Origin: Cryptomeria japonica
Taxonomy: Eukaryota; Streptophyta; Pinopsida; Cupressales; Cupressaceae
Assembly: GCF_030272615.1 (NCBI RefSeq)
Contig: NC_081411.1
Span: 824,906,397 to 824,970,396 of the forward strand
Length of the DNA: 64,000 nt
Reading direction: 5' to 3'
Numbering within the stretch: position 1 is the stretch's first letter; each line of letters begins with the position of its first letter. Of this stretch, positions 23,296 to 35,002 are shown one piece after another. The position numbers were made by a program, and so were the translations under genes. The notes beneath the pieces were generated by a model. That model saw nothing but the letters and a program-made list of their open reading frames with translations, made no database searches and was not told the origin of the DNA.

Positions 23296-24509
23296 GAGCT
23301 CCAACACAGTGACAAAAACACATTATATCAAAGTAATACAATAGTTGAATCTTGGTTACAAATGAGTTATGTAACCTCTGCAAGTAATCTCTCTCTACCG
23401 GTTTCTCTCCTACTCAACTTTGCCGGTAGTATTCTCTATCTTCCATTCTACCTCCTCTCTACTGGTTCACACTCCCCTGCCTTATTGGTTCACTGCTATC
23501 TCTTATCACACTACCTCCTCCTTGTCTAATCTCTACTTACTCTCTTCCTCTCTCTTCTTAGCTTGTTGTTGCTGCCTTACCGATTTACGCTTTACCAGTT
23601 GTCTGTCTTTGCACCTAGTTACCGATGACTTCCTAAGTACCAGTTCAACCCTTCTCCATCCTTTACCTTGCTGGATCTCCTTCAACACTCTCTCTGCATG
23701 CTTTATTCTTCTCTGGATTCTTCTTACCGGTGCAAACCCTACCAGTTTATACTACTGTTAAACTTTGTAACAGTTTACCAGTTGCCTTGGTCTTACAGGT
23801 TAAAACACTTTCAATACTCTTACTAGTTGCACCTTCAAATGCTTAGTTGTTTCACTCTCTTAGTTAGATCGACTCTTTTCATTCAACTGACATCATGCCT
23901 TTTGGCAGCATCACCCAAACCAGTCTTCTCCTCCATTCTTATAGCAGGGGTTTTCCCGCCAAAACACAACTTCAAACTATTGGCGTTCTAGGGTTTCTTC
24001 TACAAAACATGATGAGTATCAGATCTAGTCAGATCTCATTTTGCATGAAGATCAACAACCTGCAAGCAATTAGGCATCTCCAACCATATCTTCTTTCTTT
24101 TGAGGCATGTTTGCTAAACTTAGCAAACACGAATAGTTCGTCGGCAAGACACTTGGTCAATCACAATAAATGGTTTAGTAGATTGCATCACCAACCTTGT
24201 TCTGCACCTGAGCATTTTGCATCGATTGATGTATCCCATCGATCACCTCTGTTTGACCTTCCTCAAGCCACACAACTCTATAAAACATCCCATGATTTAC
24301 GGGGTCTACATTAATGTCGATCGACTCTGTAACTACCTCGTTGGTGCACACTCCATCTACCACAACATGAATGTTTGCCACCATTACTCCACGTGGCACC
24401 TTTGTCGGTATCCACCTCAGCTTAGACTATTGTGTTAGTCTAGACAAGATCACCTACCAACCACATAGTCAGGTTCATTAAATGGTTCTCTTACCCTACC
24501 GGTTATACC

Positions 24510-25713
24510 TATAAAGTATGCTAGAATTCATCTAAAAGCTATCAATTAGAAACACCAGGGAAATCATGAATCCCTGTCTAATTAATAAATCTAACAAACT
24601 AGACAATGAAATAATGCAATCATTAAGCAAAACAGGAATTAAGAATAAAATCAATTCAAATAAAACTCCTTATTCCCAAGATGTGCATATTGCTTCCATT
24701 GCTCTTCTTGTCTTCGTGGTATGATGGCTCTCAGATATTGCATTGGTAACCTGCAAATGACACAAAGATTCGAAGTTTGTGATTGTTGAAAATGGAGAAT
24801 GGATGCTCATTTTATAGAAAATTGGAGAAGATTGATTGAAAGGTGGAACAAAATGATCAAGAGGTGTAAACTCAGGTGAGCTCAAATGCAAGTTGATAGA
24901 TGAACTGCTGATTGTAGGAGTGGAACTCAATAGATTTAATAGATTAATGGAGTCAACTGATTGATGAAAGAGTTAACTGAAGGATGGAAATAGAAGTTGG
25001 AGACATAAATGATTTAATTAATTAATTGATTTAATTAATTAATTCAGCATGTGCTTGCATTTAGATTTAAATTATTAATTTAATCCTTGCATGAGATATT
25101 ATTCAAATAATTGAATTTGTTAATTCAATTTAGCATTTGAATATATTTAGAACTTGACTTTGATTTTCAATTTGGTTTTTGAAATCATGCACATGTGATG
25201 AATTTGGAAGAAATTAGAAGAATATGAAATTAAATGAAATTAGAATTTGGGGATCTGGAATTGGAAGAATTAATTAGCTAATTAAATAATTTAAAGAAAC
25301 TATTTAATTATTTTAGAAATAGAATTTAAATAATAAAGATTATTTAATTTAAAGGATTAAATTACAATTAATTAAATAATAAATATTTAATTAATACTTT
25401 AGAAGAGGGTTGAATGATTAGATTATTAGAGATAGAAATTGAGTAATTAATAATTTATTTAAATAATAAAGATTACTTAAATTGGGGAATTAATTAATTA
25501 AATAATTAATATTTAATTAATATTTAGAAAATGATGAAATGATGAAATGATGAAAGAATAGGAAATATAATAATTAATAATATGATGAGGAAATATGAAA
25601 TTAGAAGAATTTAGAAGAATAAGTTTAATTGACTTAATTAAATAATAAAGATTATTTAATCAATTAGAGGAATAATTAGTACATGATCAATGAGACATTT
25701 TTAGGTGTCTACA
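24510..25713 (-). repeat. Solo LTR of a Tat/gypsy-like family inside the D LTR
   Basis: An AT-rich block (long ATTAATTAAATAAT stretches at 25010-25680) that breaks the D LTR. Its right end, read on the minus strand, starts TGTAGACACCTAAAAATG, resembling the start of element F's LTR (TGTAGACGTATAAAAATG). A possible 5 bp duplication ATACC flanks it (24505-24509, 25714-25718). With this duplication the other end would be TTTATA, not the canonical CA, so the left edge is tentative. There is no internal region or second LTR nearby, hence solo. Recombination between LTRs is the usual cause. Confidence 0.6.
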
Positions 25714-26736
25714 ATACCCTAACTGGTTTGCCTTAAAACTTGCACTTTTTTGCTCTGCCGATGGAACACCTTTACCAGTCACTTCATATGCCAAAACATA
25801 GCATGCACATATTTATCAGACAAGAGCCTTTCACTTTTTCTCTTTTGCTCGCTCGCCACTTGACCTACATATTGGTAATAACCTTGATGACACCTTGTCA
25901 TGAATCTTCAACTATTCTGCATTTGTATTCCAGTTGCAATTTCCATCTACAGTTGCTCAACCTTGCCTTCTTCATCAATAGACGAGTTCTCTTATCAACT
26001 TGTTTGTTAAAGAGACAAACCTATCCTTCCTTCTTTGTACTAACAACTCATCATGTCTGCCCTTGCTGATCCAGTGAACATCTATGATTTCATGCACCTA
26101 AGGAAACTTAGTGTTTCACCAGTTCATCCAGTGTGGGCCTTCAATCTCCTACCTTTAACTCTTGGCAACCTATCCTGGAGAGATATAATGCATTCTAATG
26201 CATGTTAGGGGATAAGCTCCACTTACCTATGGGAGTGGATCCTTATCGTCTGCATCCAACATTGTACCAATATTGCTTCCTTGTTTGAGCAGGTGTAAAT
26301 TCCCTACAATCCTCAGGCAACATTCCTTCTTATCTCTTCTCTTGTTCCAGGGACAACATCATTTACCGGTGGGAGTCCTTCTAGATGGAATCATACTAGC
26401 ATACTAGTGGCCTATTCACTCTATAGTCTTACTGGTCATCATATTACCAGTTAGTACCAACACGTATACTAACATGTTCATTCACTAGATACCTTTTTCT
26501 TCATACCCATTCATCAGCTTGTATACCGATGACTCTAGCTTGCATACCAGTTGGACTCAACTGCACATACTGTCGGTTGACATCCATGACAATAACACTA
26601 TTTGACATCAATGATACTTTTGGTTGACATCCATGACAGTAATACCATGTGACATCAATGACAATACTGGACATACACCACCCATACCGGTTGCCACCCT
26701 ATACTGGTTGACATCAATGACAACACAATGCCAACA

Positions 26737-28468
26737 ACCATCAGATTAGGATCAAAGAGGGTGATGAGTTGAAGACAACATTTAAGACAAATGAAGGACT
26801 GTATGAATGGTTGGTGATGCCTTTTGGATTGACTAATGCACCGAGTACTTTCATGAGGTTGAGGAATGAGGTATTGAAGAAATTCTTTGGTAATTTTGTC
26901 ATTTTGTATTTGGATGACATTCTGATTTTCAGTAAGACAAAAGGGGAGAATTTGTTGTAGTTAAGGCAAGTTTTGCAGAGTTTGAGAGAAGAGAAGTTGA
27001 TGATCAATATCAAGAAGTGTACTTTCATGAAGGATGAGTTAGTCTATTTGGGATTTGTGGTATCTAAGGATGGTTTGAAGATGGACCCTAAGAAAGTGAA
27101 AGCAATTGTTGAATGGCATACACCAGAAAGCATTGGATAGGTAAGATCATTTCATGGATTGGCTAGTTTTTACTAGAAGTTTATCAGAAATTTCAGTTCA
27201 GTTTATAACTCTATGACCAAGACCATGAGAGGAGATCAAAAGGAATTCAAGTGGACCACCAAAGAAAACAAAAGTTTTGAACTGTTGAAGTAGAAAGTGA
27301 CTGAGCAACTTGTGTTACCTTTACTAGATTTCAATAAAGTATTTCAAGTGGATTATGATGCAAGTGGAACAACAATAGGAGCAGTCTTGTGTCAAGAAGG
27401 AAGAGAAGTAGCCTATTTCAGTGAGAAATTGAATGATGTCTGAAGGAGATATTGAGTGTATGATCAGGAATTTTATGCCATAGTTCAAGCCTTGAAGAAG
27501 TGGAGATATTACTTGTTTCCTAAGGAGTTTGTGTTGTATACAAATCATTTGCAGTATTTGAATAGTTAGAGTAAGTTGAATCAAAGACATATTAGATGGG
27601 TATAATTCTTACAGAGTTACACCTTTATCTTGAAGCATAGAAGTGGGAAATCTAACAAAGTTACTGATGCATTGAGTAGGAGAAGGAATTTTCTGATAAA
27701 AGATGAGAGTGACGGTATTAGGATTTGAAGATTTAAAGACCTTGTATGATGATGACCCAGATTTTGCAGAACCTTGTAAAGAATGTAGATAACCGATTAT
27801 GGTAAACTGAAGAAAATGGTTGTATTACTTCATTCAGGATGGGATGTTATTCAGAGGAGTTCAATTGTGCATACCTAATAGTTATATGAGAGAAAATTTG
27901 ATAAAGGATAAACATAGTGGAGGTTTAGCTAGATAATTTGGCATTGACAAAACAATAGCATTGGTGAGTGAGAAGTACTTTTGGCCCCAGATTCATAAGG
28001 ATGTTAAGAGATATGTGCAAAGTTGTAGAGTTTGTCAAGTTGCAAAAGGTAGTAGTCAGAATGTGGGATTGTATAAACCTTTGACAGTACCGGTAAGACC
28101 ATGAGAGGATATAAGCATGGATTTTGTACTTGGATTGCCTAATAGACCAAGAGGGAATGATTCTATATTTGTTGCAGTGGATAGATTCTCAAAGATGGCT
28201 CATTTCATACCTTGTAAGAAGACATTAGATGCATTGCATGTAGCATACCTATTTTTCAAGGAAGTTGTAAGGTTTCATGGATTACCTAAGAGCATAGTTT
28301 CAGACAGAGATACTAAGTTTGTTGGCTATTTTTGGAGAGCACTTTGGAAGAAGATGAAGACAAATGTGAAGTTCAATTCTACTTTTCATCCCCAGACTGA
28401 TGGACAAACATAAGTTCTTAACTGGAGTTTGGGAATTATGTTGAGATGTTTAGTAGGAGACAAAACCG
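26737..28468 (+). pseudogene. Element G reverse transcriptase, RNase H and integrase (chromovirus)
   Basis: Plus-strand Ty3/gypsy pol, starting mid-RT because element D is inserted at its left. Visible are RT ([32 protein letters not shown] at about 26905), RT thumb and connection (VYLGFVVSKDGLKMDPKKV), RNase H ([36 protein letters not shown]), the zinc-binding integrase start (about 27900-28040, CRVCQVAKGS) and the integrase core (28117-28413, [36 protein letters not shown]). The third catalytic acid position directly after DGQT is a stop codon. Many other stops are present. Element H interrupts it at 28469; the frame resumes at 32792. Confidence 0.9.
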
Positions 28469-29393
28469 TGTTACGACTTATCAAATTGCCATTAGTTTTA
28501 TATCCAAAGTCATTCTATATACTCTAGTCGGTTACTACTACCGAAATATTTAGTCGGTATGAACAGTCTAGTCGGTTACAGAAGGAAAACAGTCACAAAG
28601 CCCAGTATACATCGAGCTGTCTACCGAGTGTTATTTCATGTCTACCGAGCAGTAAAGATAATACACTGAGTTGATATACACTGAGTGAAACGTGTTACTA
28701 GATTCATTGAACCTAGACACACATATGAAAATGTGTTACAAGATCGAGGCACATAGAACCATTATTGCATTGGAAATTGCACATATAGATTTTGTATAAT
28801 TTTGAGGTCATCTAACCAATGAAATATTTTGCATGGTTATTCATTTGAGAAATCATGTTTTTAAGATTGAAGCAATGAATCAGATCATCGACATAAGAAA
28901 TCTATTTATACAACATGAATTTAGGGTTAGAGATATATGTGAATGAGAGAAATGTGTGTGCATATATATATGAAGCAAGACTTATGTGATACATGAGAAG
29001 TCACAGAGTATTATGACTATTACAGAGACATAGAGGTCACCGAGAAGGTTTTTAGAGAACAGTCAAAGAACAGAGTAAACAGAAGGGTTTACCAAGTTAC
29101 TTTATGTGTTACTGAGGTATGCTATAGGCAAGGTAATCTTATTTTGAGCACATAAAATCTTCTACAACATTTCAGATGTAAAGTTGCAGATATTTGTAAA
29201 GTCTTATTGTAATATTTTGAAGTTGTAAGAGAAACCTTTAACAGGGTAAAAGACTCTAATCAAGTCTATAAATTGTAAAGCCTCCAACCAGGTGTAGCAT
29301 TTATATAAAGTGTTGTAAAATCCTTTAGCAAGGTAGATCTAATAGATCTTGTTACTCCTAACAGTGTAAGCTATCAGAAATAGCTAAATAGGG
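28469..29393 (+). repeat. Element H 5' LTR, truncated
   Basis: Matches 31601-32513 closely, including a TATATAAA tract (about 29300). It then breaks off after GAAATAGCTAAAT where the right LTR continues for another 270 bp. It also carries an extra 13 bp (TTGATATACACTGAG-like) near 28671 relative to the right copy. Words of the form ACCGAG and GTCGGT recur. Confidence 0.9.
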
Positions 29394-29425
29394 TAGATCT
29401 AAAATCCTTTAGTAAGAAAAGCAAG

Positions 29426-31200
29426 ATGGTAGATGTACATAGAGTAGAAATTTTTTGTAATAATCTGAAGGAATATGGTGGATTTGGTGGAATCAGATTT
29501 GTCAAATATGAATCTAGATCTACTAATGAAAAGAGGCAAATTGAAGAAGCTATCATTTGCACACTTGTAAAATTTTGAGTGGTCCCATTAGAAGTATGTA
29601 ATTCTATTCCTAAGGAATTATATGCACATATTGAAACCAGATGCCAATATGCCCTAGACTCGGAGAAACAAATTAGAGAAAGAAGTCTAGTGCATCTTTT
29701 TCCTGATATGTCGGTTGATGAAATAAAAGAACATCTGACAAATAGCCAAACACAATTTATAGTAAAACAAAAGGCCTTGAAATTGATGAATGGCTTGTAT
29801 ATAGAAGTGGAGAAGGAAACAAAAGAGCAATGGCAGGACATCTTTTGAAGAAAGAATGCTAGTGAACAATCTACAGTGGAAATAGTCGATGTCACCGACC
29901 AAGAGCCTGATGTCACCGAGCAAGACCCTGCTGACACCATTCAAATAGATGAAGATATCATGGATACAGAGGCACCTAAACAAGAAATGATAGAAGGCAA
30001 TGCTTATGCAAAACTTGTCTCCAGTGAATCTATTTTGGAACAAGTTCAGCCTTACCCACCAATCAATCAACCTGCTACAACCGAAGCTCCTCAGGATATA
30101 GATGAAGCCACCAAAGGTCAAAAGTCTAAAACATAAGGTACTTCACAAAAACAAACCTCTCAAGTACCTTCTAGCATAGAAAATGTTACAGCTGAGACAC
30201 CGAAGGACACTACCGAGGCTAAATAAATCGACCAAAGTGTTGTCTCTACCAAGCAACCTACCGAGGGTCCTCAAGCCTCTCAAGCTATTGTAGTGGTTCA
30301 CCTAGTGAAAGGTAAAGAAAAGAAGTTGAAAAAGTATAGTTTCAAAATAGATTTATCGAAACTGATAGTGTTGCCCAATGTAGACATCTCCAAATTGAAA
30401 GGGCAAGCACTCACTGAATTCGGTGAACTGTGGAAAGCAAAGACCAAACATGAGAAGCAACTAGCCATACAAAAAGAAGAATAAAGTACTTCAGAAGGTA
30501 AAGACCTTACTATTAGATATGCTACCTTTAGCTACAGTATCAATCGATGCAGCCATCCATATTCAATTGGATGAACTCCTAAATCAGATTGAGACATCTA
30601 GAGTAGATGCATCCAAATACTTGAGCAAACTAAAAGACAAGGAGCTAACTGCTAAAATGATAGAGGAAGTACAGAAATCCATTGTTGTTGGCAAGGTAAA
30701 ACTTGTCAAATTTATTGTTGAGTTGTCCCCTCAACTCAAGCACATTCTTTCATTATTTCAGAAACTTTGCATATTTTCTTTATTCATTAAGGACATTAAG
30801 AATAAAATAGAAGCAATTGAGAAAGAGATCACCGATCTCTCAAATAAGTTGACCCCCAAGCCCAATTCAGTTCCATTTTTATACTAAGCTACAACAGCTC
30901 ATTGCTCAACAATTGGAACTAAGGAATGAAGAACACAAGATTAGGATGGACATAATGACACTTCAAACATTATTCCTTCCTCATCTTTCATCCATTCAAG
31001 AACAGCTCAACCGAGCCACTTACCTCTCTACTACACAAGAGGGAAGCACTTTAGATGGCTTAATTTCATTATTGGCTGATATTAATGCACATAATTCTTT
31101 AATGGATAGTGTAAAGGATGCACTCTCTGTCGCTCTCACTGAAGCCAAGACAAAGTACAAATTCATTTTTGATCAGTTGCCACCTCCAAATGGTAACTAA
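29426..31200 (+). pseudogene. Element H protein (unknown family, helical, acidic linker)
   Basis: Plus-strand broken frame from the ATG at 29426 (MVDVHRVEIF). Pieces: a helical N-part (29579-29848, EVCNSIPKELYAHIET); an acidic, Thr/Pro/Gln-rich linker (29876-30290, EIVDVTDQEPDVTEQDP); a basic stretch (30293-30480, GKEKKLKKYSFKIDLSK); and a long helical C-part (30519-31200, AAIHIQLDELLNQIE, then LFLPHLSSIQEQLNRA, ending PPPNGN). At least five stops break it. No zinc knuckle, protease or polymerase motif is visible. Order and character (helical, acidic linker, basic block, coiled end, then polypurine tract) parallel the second protein of element A. Function unknown. Confidence 0.55.
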
Positions 31201-31600
31201 ATTTTGATGTTTGTCAAAAAGGGGGAGTATATCATCAGAGTATATATAGCATCAAAGTACACAGGGGGAGTGTATAGTATTCAAAGTATCAAACAACTGA
31301 AGTGTAGTATACAGGGGGAGTATACCGACTAGAATGAGTAGAATAAGTAGAGTATCCAAGAGCAGTGAAATGAGCAGTGAACAGAGGAAAGAACAGTGAT
31401 TACAAAGTATTGATCATCAAGCACACATAATCAAAGTTTTGTACAACATATTGATAAGGGGAGTATATTGGATTATACTATTTCATTGACTAATGTATAT
31501 ACTATATGTTTAGTCAAATTTTGTAAAGTATACAGATTTTTGAGTAATGACTTTGAAAGTAGTTTTGTCAAACATCTCAACTAATATCAAAAGAGGAGAT
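31201..31600 (+). other. Element H 3' untranslated region with repeated polypurine tracts
   Basis: Four tracts of the type GGGGGAGTATA occur at about 31219, 31264, 31314 and 31458. The tract next to the LTR is AAAAGAGGAGAT (31589-31600), the normal position for the plus-strand primer. No coding potential is seen. Confidence 0.75.
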
Positions 31601-32786
31601 TGTTACTACTTATCAAATTACCATTAGTTTTATATCCAAAGTCATTCTATATACTCTAGTCGGTTACTACTACTGAAATATTTAGTCGGTATGAACAGTC
31701 TAGTCGGTTACAGAAGGAAAATAGTCACAAAGCCCAGTATACATCGAGCTGTCTACCGAGTGTTATTTCATGTCTACCGAGCAGTAAAGATAATACACTG
31801 AGTGAAACGTGTTACCAGATTCATTGAACCTAGACACACATATGAAAATGTGTTACAAGATCGAGGCACATAGAACCATTATCGCATTGGAAATTGCACA
31901 TATAGATTTTGTATAATTTTGAGGTCATCTAACCAATGAAATATTTTGCATGGTTATTCATTTGAGAAATCATGTCTGTAAGATTGAAGCAATGAATTAG
32001 ATCATCGACATAAGAAATCTATTTATAAAACATGAATTTAGGGTTAGAGATATATGTGAATGAGAGAAATGTGTGTGCATATGTCTATGAAGAAAGACTT
32101 ATGTGATACATGAGAAATCACAAAGTATTATGACTGTTACAGAGACACAGAGGTCACCGAGAAGGTTTTTAGAGAATAGTCAAAGAACAGAGTAAACAAA
32201 AGGGTTTACCGAGTTACTTTATGAGTTACCGAGGTATGCTATAGGCAAGGTAATCTTATTTTGAGCACATAGAATCTGCTATAGCATTTCAAATGTAAAG
32301 TTGCAGATATTTGTAAAGTCTTATTGTAATATTTTGAAGTTGTAAGAGAAACCTTTAGCAGGGTAAAAGACTCTAATCAAGTCTATAAATTGTAAAGCCT
32401 CTAACTAGGTGCAACATTTATATAAAGTGTTGTAAAATCCTTTAGCAAGGTAGATCTAACAGATCTTGTTACTCCTAATAGGGTAAGCTATCAGAAATAG
32501 CTAAATGTGTAGCTCTAACCGAGCACTCTTTATTATTGCAATAGTGAAGTTGTGGGTACCATCCCCACCGCGGTTTTTCTCTCTAACCAAGAGTTTCTGC
32601 GTAACCAAAAAATATGTGTTATGGAGTGAATCATGTAGGATTGTTACTTATTTGTTTTAGCTTTATGTTATGTTACAACAATTTTTGGTTTATGCATAAC
32701 AGTAAAGATATTGTTGATAAAAGGATTTGAAGTACTAATTCACCCCTCCCCTCTCAGTACATTAGCTTTCCATATTGGGCCTAGCA
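31601..32786 (+). repeat. Element H 3' LTR
   Basis: 1.19 kb complete LTR. It has a candidate TATA (TATATAAA, 32419-32426), a CCTTTAGCAGGGT word also seen in element B's LTR on the opposite strand, the CCCACCGCGGTTTTTC box (about 32564-32580), and the C-run box TTCACCCCTCCCCTCTCAG near the end. Confidence 0.92.
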
Positions 32787-32791
32787 AACTG

Positions 32792-33470
32792 GAAGTTGGG
32801 ATTTAATACTTGCACAATTAAGTGAATAGAAGTACCGGAAGAACACCTTTTGAGATTGTTACCGAAGTGCATCCTAGAGGGATATCAAAATTGAGAGACA
32901 TTAGCAGTGAAGACCAGAGAAGTTCGGAAACATAAGACTTTGTAGATCACATGGCAGCATTGCATATTTAGGTTAAGTAACATTTGGAAGACATGAACAA
33001 GAAGTATAAGGAGAAGGACGATGAGAAGAGGAGACATAAGGAATTTGAAGTTGGCAATGAAGTGATGGTATATCTAAGAAAAGAGAGATTCCTGATTGGA
33101 ACTTATAACAAGTTGCAGATGAAGAAGTTTAGACCTTGCAGGATTTTGAGGAAGTTCAGTTCTGGAAACACATATGAAGTGGAGTTACCGGATAGTCTAA
33201 GTATTTCACCTATATTCAACATTGTAGATCTTCATGAGTACCATGAACCAGAATTTAATGAGGATAGTGTTGCAGACTTGGAGAAATAATTGCCCCAAAA
33301 GGAATCGGATTAGATTGAAGATATTTTCAACATTAGGATTGGGCGTAGTACCTGAGGCAGTCAGTATAAAGAATATCTTGTGAAGTGGAAGGACAAACCA
33401 GTTGAAGATTCATCTTGAATTTATCAGGAAGAGGTAGATCTCCTTGGTTTTCTTCTGACCTCGGTATAGT
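32792..33470 (+). pseudogene. Element G integrase C-terminus and chromodomain
   Basis: Continuation of G's integrase after element H. The target-site codons rejoin as a normal integrase run (SWDLILAQ). Then STGRTPFEIV, a long Lys-rich helix, the integrase C-terminal barrel (VGNEVMVYLRKERF, KFRPCRILRKF, YEVELPDSLSISPIFNI) and a chromodomain-like end (YKEYLVKWKDKPVEDSS at about 33365-33415). The chromodomain puts G among the chromoviruses, which target heterochromatin through this module. Several stops interrupt the frame. Confidence 0.85.
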
Positions 33471-34088
33471 GAGAGGCTCACTTTTTCAATAACCCCAGAT
33501 GTTTGATGCAGGAGCATCCCCGATTCACTGCAATCTTGCATCAACCAAAAACATATTTCCTTTCTCTTTTGCTTTCTATTTGAAGTTTTAGTTTTCCTTT
33601 CTCTGTGTCCCAATTTTGGCTCACTGGATTCTGTGGAGTTAGATTCTACTTGATGACTTGATCATCTTTGTTGCTTCCAGACTGCATCGCTACCGGTTTC
33701 TATAATAGTTTTTGTTGGCATTTGCATGAAGATAGCATTAATGAAATGTTATGTTGTCATTGAGGTCAATTATAACTAGTAATGATGTTGTTATAACATT
33801 GTTTTGTAATCGGTAGGAAGAGCTAGTGAAGGGAACTGCAATCAGTAGGTGAGTTTGTGGAGGTAACCGGTATTGCTAAGAAATGGAGAGATGAATCGGT
33901 AAACCCTACCTATTGATATGATAAACCCTAACAGATGAAGTTTGGTGAATTGGTTGTATTGGTTTATGATCTGATGATGAGCGGTAGTGATTATGAAACA
34001 CATGCATGTTGTATGAGAAGTTTCAAATGGTTTTTTGGCACATTGAAATAACGGTTTTTGTCTTGGGAATGAGCAAGTATATTGCATG
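33471..34088 (+). repeat. Element G 3' end and partial 3' LTR
   Basis: After the chromodomain, a probable LTR starts near 33504 (TGATGCAGGAGCATCC), similar to the LTR start of the other chromovirus E (TGGTGCAGGAGCACCC in element sense). It is cut at 34088 by insertion of element F. The region 33600-34088 has CCGGT-type words but no coding sequence. The LTR start is tentative because no clear polypurine tract precedes it. Confidence 0.5.
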
Positions 34089-35002
34089 TGTAGACGTATA
34101 AAAATGACCATATATTCCTAAATGAATATTTTATGTTCATTCCTCTATTTAATTAAATCCAATTTAATTAAATCACCCACATTCCTCTATTTAATTAAGT
34201 AAATTATTCAATTTATTTAGTTAAATTCACTAGAGCCCCTTTTGCATCATTTAATTGAATAAATCATTTTATTTAATTAAAACCCTTCTCTCTACTTTTT
34301 AATAAATTTCACATTTAATTAAATAGTTTACCCTAATTAAATAAATCTAATCTATTTAAAATCCCCAACTTGCAGCCAAATTGAAATAAAGCAATTTATT
34401 TTAATTAATTCTATTTTCCCTCACCCACTTGCACTTTCCTACATCTCCCCCTTGCATCCTAAACCCTATTCCTAAATTCTTCTAGAATCTATCTAATACT
34501 AATCAATTAACCCAAACCCATCAATTATCCCCTTTCCCTAAATTTGAGGAGGTCACTTCTCAAATTTGGAGTAAAGTCTTCAAAATGCATTAAAGCCTTT
34601 ATCCATTCAACAAGATAACTTGTTGAATGCCTCCAAATTTGGAAGGACTCTTACAAATTTGTCCCCAAAGTCATCAAACTATTAATGGTTAACTAACCCT
34701 TAGTGGCATGGTTAGAGGCTTTTTGCATAACTTAGCCTCCATCTAACCCAAGGGTCTCATCAAGCATTTATTGCTTTGACCATAGTTATTCCTTTAACCT
34801 TTGCACAAGAGTTTACCCCTTGGATAAAAGCTTTACCCAATGGATAACCTTAACCTAACCTTAACCCTTACCCCCTAGGGTAACCATGAGGTCTTCTCAA
34901 GAATTTAATGCTTCTTACATCTCCTCTCAACTAGCCTTATGTTGACAATTGTCACCATTTCATTGGTGAAAATTGAAAACATGGATTGACAACTTTCAAA
35001 CT
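34089..35002 (+). repeat. Element F 5' LTR, first part
   Basis: Starts TGTAGACGTATAAAAATG and is AT-rich (TTTAATTAAAT repeats at 34140-34400), like the solo LTR at 24510-25713. It is interrupted at 35002/35003 by element E and resumes at 53205. No coding sequence. Confidence 0.82.

Larger units (their letters stand above)
22913..26736 (-). repeat. Element D 5' LTR, interrupted by a solo LTR
   Basis: Starts TGATGAACACAATG with a nearby G-run box (AAGAGGGGGGTGAATCAG) and ends ACACAATGCCAACA, the same style of ends as elements A-C. Without the inner insertion (24510-25713) it is about 2.6 kb. It contains a decayed GAGAAAAACCTTGGTGAG box near 23112 and many CCGGT, CCAGT and CTGGT words. The partner LTR is outside the window, so the extent rests on terminal motifs and on gypsy RT sequence resuming at 26737. 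No coding sequence is recognised in its 3.8 kb. Confidence 0.72.
28469..32786 (+). mobile_element. Element H: non-autonomous LTR retrotransposon without pol
   Basis: A 4.3 kb plus-strand element in G's integrase gene. LTRs begin TGTTACGACTTATC (28469) and TGTTACTACTTATC (31601); the right LTR ends GGGCCTAGCA (32786). Flanks AACCG (28464-28468) and AACTG (32787-32791) are a probable target duplication with one difference. The left LTR is cut short at about 29393, and the primer site and gag region are missing, so one deletion spans the junction. The remaining interior has a single broken protein of unknown family, then polypurine tracts. The LTR's last part (TTCACCCCTCCCCTCTCAG) is the complement of the G-run box of elements A-D. 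Confidence 0.88.

Noticed and set aside
25010-25680. AT-rich block as a satellite or matrix-attachment region
   Set aside because: It has no fixed repeat period and lies inside the solo LTR, which explains it; the LTR of element F has the same composition.
29374-30121. Minus-strand frames of 144 and 188 codons in element H
   Set aside because: Cys/Ser/Phe-rich complements of the plus-strand acidic and helical protein; no domain recognised.
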